Shown: one piece after another, positions 60,166 through 64,000 of the stretch
How the letters are laid out: each line of letters begins with the position of its first letter
How positions within the stretch are numbered: position 1 is the first letter of the stretch
From: CBDCWT01 sp965223305
GTDB lineage: Bacteria; Planctomycetota; Planctomycetia; Pirellulales; Pirellulaceae
Assembly: GCA_965223305.1 (NCBI GenBank)
Contig: CBDCWT010000016.1
Span: 1-64,000 of the forward strand
Direction: 5' to 3'
Length of the DNA stretch: 64,000 bases
Program-made: the position numbers and the translations under genes
The notes under the pieces: model-generated
What the model was told of the DNA's origin: nothing
Database searches by the model: none
What the model saw: the letters and a program-made list of their open reading frames with translations, nothing else

Positions 60166-61788
60166 ATGCAAGCCGCATGTCATCGCTCGTCCCTATTGTT
60201 TGCCGCCGTCTTGTTTGGTTGTTCAACATCGGCGGCCGAACCGCTGGAGCTGGAATTGCGAGGACGGATTGTGGATGCGGACACCGGGGAGCTGCTGCCA
60301 GGACGTCTCTACATTCGCTCTGCGGACGGCCACTGGCACTTCGCGCAATCCAGCTCGGCTACGGGTTCGGCGGTGGAATATCGCAAAGAGCGCGCGGCCG
60401 AGAGTGTCGAGATGCATACCACATTGTCAGCTCATCCGTTCACCGCGCGCCTGCCTGCCGGCCGCTATTCGCTCGTTGCCGAGCGGGGCAAGGAATACCA
60501 CCCGAGTCACGTCACAGTCGAATTATCTCGGGAAACCAAGGAGGTTGTTCTGGCGCTGCGGCGTTGGGTCAACATGAGCGAACTAGGTTGGTTTTCTGGC
60601 GACACTCACGTTCACCGAGATCTTGCCGAGTTACCGAACGTAATCCTGGCCGAGGACCTGAACGTAGCGCTGCCGTTGTCCTATTGGGTAACCGAAGCGT
60701 ATCGGCCGCCCAGTCAAGGGAACAAGAATTCTGGCGACGTTGAGGCCGAGCTGATCGAAGTCGATGGCCAACACGTCATCTATCCGTTGAATACCGAGTA
60801 CGAGATTTTCACTGTCGGCGACAAACGGCACACGCTGGGCGCCGTGTTCGCGCTCAACCACAAGCGTGTTCTACGCCAGGGAGTCCCGCCTGTGCGACCG
60901 ATTGCCGAGCAGGTACACCGTGAAGGAGGTTTGTTGGAGCTGGACAAGCACAATTGGCCCTGGTCGATGATGCTTGTCCCTGTCATGGATGTCGATCTCT
61001 ACGAGCTGACGAACAACCATATTTGGCGAACGGAGTTCTTTTTCCGTGGCTACGGCGAGCCGGCGGCCGAGTACATGAAGATCGAGCGAGACGAGCGGGG
61101 ATGGACGGAACGCGGTTGGATACAGTTCACGATGGAGAACTACTACACGCTGCTGAACTGCGGTTTCACACTGCGACCAACGGCAGGGACGGCCTCCGGT
61201 GTTCACCCAGTTCCGTTAGGATTCGGCAGGGTTTACGTTCATTTGGCCGACGGTTTTTCGTACGACAGTTGGATCAAGGGCTTAAACAGCGGGAACTCCT
61301 TTGTAACGACGGGACCCATGCTGGACATCCGGATAAACTCCCAACTTCCCGGGAGCGAATTCCAATCGGAACAACGGCACAACGAACTGCGAGTGACGGG
61401 TTTGTTGCGCAGCAGCAGCCCACTCACCACGATCGAACTGGTCGTCAACGGGCAAAGCCGTCGTGCGATCCCGCCGGCGAACCGTGCCGGACCGGGCGGG
61501 AGCTACGAGACCCAATTAGACCAGCAGATCGGTATCGACGGTTCCGGATGGCTGGCCTTGCGCTGCTTCGAAGAACCCGCGGGGCGTGTTCGTTTTGCCC
61601 ATACGGCACCGTGCCACGTGCGGGTCAAAGACAAGCCGCTTCGCCCACGTCGTGAGGAGGTCGAATACCTGCTGCAGCGGGTGCAGGGACAGATCGCCCG
61701 CAACCGCGGAATACTCTCCGAAGCGGAGATCGAGGAGTACCGCCAGGCGCTGGAAGCCTATCAGCAAAAGCTCCCCGCAGGGCGGTGA
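60166..61788 (+). CDS. CehA/McbA-like secreted metallohydrolase, second paralogue
   Basis: The 540-residue protein has a signal peptide (SSLLFAAVLFGCSTSAA), a beta-sandwich start (LELRGRIVDADTGELLPGRLYI) and a PHP-like core (LGWFSGDTHVHRDLAELPNV, GGLLELDKHNWPW, LYELTNNHIWRTEFFF). The shared LLNCGFTLRPTAGTASG and SFVTTGPMLDIRI segments make it a paralogue of the protein at 49433-51097. The substrate is unknown. The C-terminal helix (REEVEYLLQRVQGQIARNRG, then EYRQALEAYQQKL) parallels that of the paralogue. The start ATG follows GGGAGACAGGT. Confidence 0.87.
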   Translation: MQAACHRSSLLFAAVLFGCSTSAAEPLELELRGRIVDADTGELLPGRLYIRSADGHWHFAQSSSATGSAVEYRKERAAESVEMHTTLSAHPFTARLPAGRYSLVAERGKEYHPSHVTVELSRETKEVVLALRRWVNMSELGWFSGDTHVHRDLAELPNVILAEDLNVALPLSYWVTEAYRPPSQGNKNSGDVEAELIEVDGQHVIYPLNTEYEIFTVGDKRHTLGAVFALNHKRVLRQGVPPVRPIAEQVHREGGLLELDKHNWPWSMMLVPVMDVDLYELTNNHIWRTEFFFRGYGEPAAEYMKIERDERGWTERGWIQFTMENYYTLLNCGFTLRPTAGTASGVHPVPLGFGRVYVHLADGFSYDSWIKGLNSGNSFVTTGPMLDIRINSQLPGSEFQSEQRHNELRVTGLLRSSSPLTTIELVVNGQSRRAIPPANRAGPGGSYETQLDQQIGIDGSGWLALRCFEEPAGRVRFAHTAPCHVRVKDKPLRPRREEVEYLLQRVQGQIARNRGILSEAEIEEYRQALEAYQQKLPAGR

Positions 61789-61796
61789 CGGCGGTG

Positions 61797-61822
61797 GGAG
61801 GGCGACGCTCCTGCGGAGCCGT
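61797..61822. repeat. Left half of GGGAGGGCGA stem-loop repeat
   Basis: GTGGGAGGGCGACGCTCCTGCGGAGCCG matches the left arm at 26564-26589. It is followed at once by MITE copy 4, and GGCAGCCGCGCCTCCCG after that element (about 62004-62020) may be the other arm. Confidence 0.6.
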
Positions 61823-61827
61823 TCTAG

Positions 61828-61995
61828 CCCGGATTATTCATGAAGATCGTCGCGAGAGGCTGTAAGTACGTTCGTGGCAAGGAAGGCGAGCAATTCTTCC
61901 GCAGGCGTATTGAAGCAATACGTCGAGGGAGAATTGAAGCATGACGAAGCCACGGATGGACAACCTCGTAGCAGATCGCTCATGAATAATTCGGG
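61828..61995 (-). mobile_element. MITE-like palindromic element, copy 4, inverted (168 bp)
   Basis: The reverse complement of the other three copies, with about six bases lost inside (GAATTGAAGC for GAATTGTGAAGC, and a shorter GGACAACC segment). CTAG flanks both sides (61824-61827 and 61996-61999). It appears to have inserted into the loop of the GGGAGGGCGA repeat. Confidence 0.88.
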
Positions 61996-62067
61996 CTAGC
62001 TAAGGCAGCCGCGCCTCCCGATTGTCTTGCATCACGGATGCGTACCAGATGATCCAGCGGGGAATGT

Positions 62068-63687
62068 CTACGCCGGCTCGGCAGCCGTGCCTTCCTTGCT
62101 GATTTCGACTCCGTCCAAGAAGCTGGCCAATCCGCGCGACCGATAAGGTTGCTGGAGCTTTCGAACGGCCTTGGACTCGATTTGGCGAACGCGTTCACGG
62201 GTGACCGAGAAGATCTTGCCTACTTCCTCGAGGGTATACGAGTATCCGTCGGCAAGGCCGTATCGCAGGCGGATGATCTCCCGTTCGCGATAGTTAAGGC
62301 CTTCCATCGCGTCTTCAATGCGATTCTTCAGAGCCTCTTGGTTGGTGTCGTAAAGTGGATCGTCCTCCCGGTAGTCCTGCACGAACTCGCCAAAGTAGCT
62401 GTCGTCGTGGTCTCCTACCGGTTGGTCGAGCGAGAGTGGTTGCCGTGCCATTTTCATGATACAGCGAGTGTCGTCGAGTGACAGCGCGGCCCGGTCAGCC
62501 GTCTCCTCAGCAGTCGGCTCTCGCCCAAGTTCCTGAACGAGTTCTCGCGTTACCGTACGCACCTTGCTCATCGTGTCGATCATGTGCCACGGGCACACGA
62601 ATCGTCCGGCTCTGGTCCGCAATGGCCCGAGTGATTGCTTGTCGAATCCACCAGGTTGCATAGGTGGAGAACTTGTATCCACGCGCGTGCTCGAATTTGT
62701 CGACCGCTCGCATCAAACCGGTGTTTCCTTCCTGGATAAGATCGAGGAAACTCAGTCCGCGATTGCGGTACTTCTTTGCGATTGAGACGACCAGACGCAG
62801 GTTGCCGGCGGACAACGTACGTTTTGCGGCATCGTAGTTGTAGCGGTAGAGAGCCGTCTTGCGGACGCGCCGCGCCAGTGTTGCGGGGGCTTTCGAAGGT
62901 GATCCGCATTAGGTAACGTAGTTCAGCCTGTAGTTCTTCCGTCGTTCGCCCCCGCGTCACTCCCTCAGCTTCCGCTTCGTGGATTTTGCTCTCGGAGCGT
63001 TTGCATGCGGGCAGAGATCTCGCACAACCGCTCGAAGATTGGCTGCAATCGGTTAGTGCGCAGGTTGAGTTCTTCGACAAGTCGAACCGCTTTGTTACGT
63101 CGTACAACCAGCCGCTGCCATGCCTCGCGGCGTTCCTTCGTACCGGTGCTGCGGCTAATCGCCAGGAAATAGTCTTTACGATTTTCATTCAGCAGATGTC
63201 TCAGCGTGACCAAGTTCGGCTGCAACCTCCGCATGATGTTTTTCTTTTGAGTGGTGTTCGTCACCGACACCTCGATTGTACGGTCCAAGCGCAGCTCGCC
63301 GTCGCGCACCTTCTCGAGTGCTTGCGCCGCACCTTCCAACACATAGTCGGTGGCCAGCATGCTGTGACGGTATTTGCAACGCGTGCTCTCGATTTGTTTG
63401 GCGGCGTCGATTTCTTCGACCCGTGTCAATAGAGGAATTTGCCCCATTTGCATCAGGTACATCCGCACCGGATCGTCAGTGTTGTTCTCTCCGCTGCGCT
63501 TTTTCTCTGCCTCAAGTTCCTCTAGCTCATCCTCGGTCAGCTGTTCTTCGAGTTCACCTTCATAATCGTCATCGTGGCTCACGTGGCCGTTCCCGTTGAG
63601 CCCGTTTTTCGGCTTCGCTTGAAATGCAGGGGTCGGGGAATCTGTCTTCGACTTGCCGGCTGCCTTCTTGTCATTGGATTTGGCCAA
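62068..63687 (-). CDS. rpoD: Primary sigma factor RpoD (three frameshifts in this sequence)
   Basis: The pieces of the housekeeping sigma-70 factor lie in order on the minus strand. The N-terminus has a TTG start at 63687 behind AGGAG, then DDPVRMYLMQMGQIPLLTR of region 1.2. The middle has HEAEAEGVTRGRTTEELQ, SAGNLRLVVSIAKKYRNRG and TYATWWIRQAITRAIADQSRTIRVPV of regions 2-3. The C-terminus has VHMIDTMSKVRTV, LNYREREIIRLRYGL and VTRERVRQIESKAVRKL of region 4. Three single-base removals restore one frame: one T of the plus-strand run 62984-62987, one G of 62885-62889 and one C of 62587-62588. RpoD is essential, so these +1 shifts in short homopolymers are most likely sequence errors. Repaired, the protein has about 540 residues. 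Confidence 0.92.
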
Positions 63688-64000
63688 GGTGCGACTCCTG
63701 CTCTAGTTCCTTCTCATTGACGACGAACGCAAGGGACGGAGATAGAAAGCAGGCGGCATGCCACGGCCGCCGAGAAGAGCCAGTCGCAGCAATGCAACCA
63801 TTGTTCCAGACGCGACTTAGGACAGCACGACGCCGAACTCCTCGGCGTCTGCCGATGTAGCGAAAAGGCAACGCCCGCTGCCGTCAGGCAACGCGGGCGG
63901 GCAGAAAAATCGGATTGCCGTGGCGTCTGGCCGCCAGGAGATCGATGTTCTGCTATCGGCAGCACGCCCGTTGGGACGGGCCTGCACTGGATCAACATCA
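63688..64000. other. Region upstream of rpoD
   Basis: No gene is supported. The rpoD ribosome binding site lies at the left end. Two hairpins are seen, at 63872-63899 and 63966-63981 (GCCCGT-TGGG-ACGGGC). Open frames across this region lack homology. Confidence 0.5.
63872..63899 (-). terminator. Hairpin, possible terminator of a gene upstream of rpoD
   Basis: CGCCCGC at 63872-63878 pairs with GCGGGCG at 63893-63899, and TGCC/GGCA extends the stem inside. On the minus strand it is followed by TTGCCTTTTCGC, a short T-rich tract. It would end a transcript entering from beyond the window. Confidence 0.4.

Noticed and set aside
63714..63998. 94-residue frame upstream of rpoD
   Set aside because: Cys/Ser/Arg-rich with no homology, and it overlaps hairpins and the rpoD leader on the same strand.
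1..64000. tRNA, rRNA or riboswitch genes
   Set aside because: No cloverleaf with a GTTCRANYC arm, rRNA core sequence or known riboswitch core was recognised by eye; a covariance-model scan would be needed to exclude them.

Overview
The window reads as a chromosomal segment of a planctomycete, most likely a Pirellulales relative. The markers are characteristic of that phylum: four secreted sulfatases, a paired PSD1/cytochrome c protein and DUF1501 protein, a Hanks-type kinase fused to WD40 repeats, planctomycete-type ECF sigma factors, CehA/McbA-like metallohydrolases, an alternative GlmU-like protein and many interspersed palindromic repeats. I see no rRNA, tRNA or CRISPR array.

Layout. 1-3.2 kb: end of an EF-hand/PDZ protein, then a TetR regulator, thioredoxin and PAPS reductase (sulfate assimilation) with a truncated cysE remnant; the TetR gene and the thioredoxin gene share an operator-like sequence. 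3.4-9.8 kb: an ECF sigma factor beside a kinase-WD40 protein, and a second ECF sigma factor overlapping a membrane-anchored LolA-like partner. 10-13.3 kb: sulfatase, frameshifted SMP-30/gluconolactonase and a minisatellite. 13.4-26.2 kb (minus strand): a translationally coupled pair made of a kinase-TIR-DUF4062-TIR protein and a giant nSTAND1 NTPase with WD40, PDZ, TPR and discoidin-like modules. This looks like a signalling or conflict (immunity-type) system. 27-31.6 kb: sulfatase, then a GntR-ABC-permease operon. 31.6-32.8 kb: a RAYT (REP-associated tyrosine transposase) gene with its palindromes and a decayed copy.

32.8-41.5 kb holds the main find: an eight-gene minus-strand lasso-peptide operon. 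In transcription order it is PqqD-like RRE (B1), transglutaminase-like protease (B2), Asn-synthetase-like cyclase (C), a 52-residue precursor (A), HPr-kinase-like lasso kinase, a PRMT-like methyltransferase carrying a second PqqD-like domain, a PhyH-type dioxygenase and a uridine-kinase-like P-loop kinase. A divergent nucleotidyltransferase lies next to it. The precursor at 36699-36857 carries the YxxPxL leader motif and the penultimate Thr expected of lasso leaders.

41.7-62 kb: PSD1 protein and DUF1501 protein, a sulfatase-DUF1593 fusion, two CehA-like proteins, an FG-GAP repeat protein, a sulfatase-oxidoreductase pair, a GGDEF protein, a GlmU-like protein and MetF. Four copies of a 168-174 bp MITE-like palindromic element are scattered here, each flanked by a 4-bp CTAR repeat. 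62-63.7 kb: rpoD, split by three +1 homopolymer shifts. Because rpoD is essential, these shifts, and the similar ones in the SMP-30 gene and at the 3' end of the giant gene, are best read as sequencing or assembly errors until shown otherwise.
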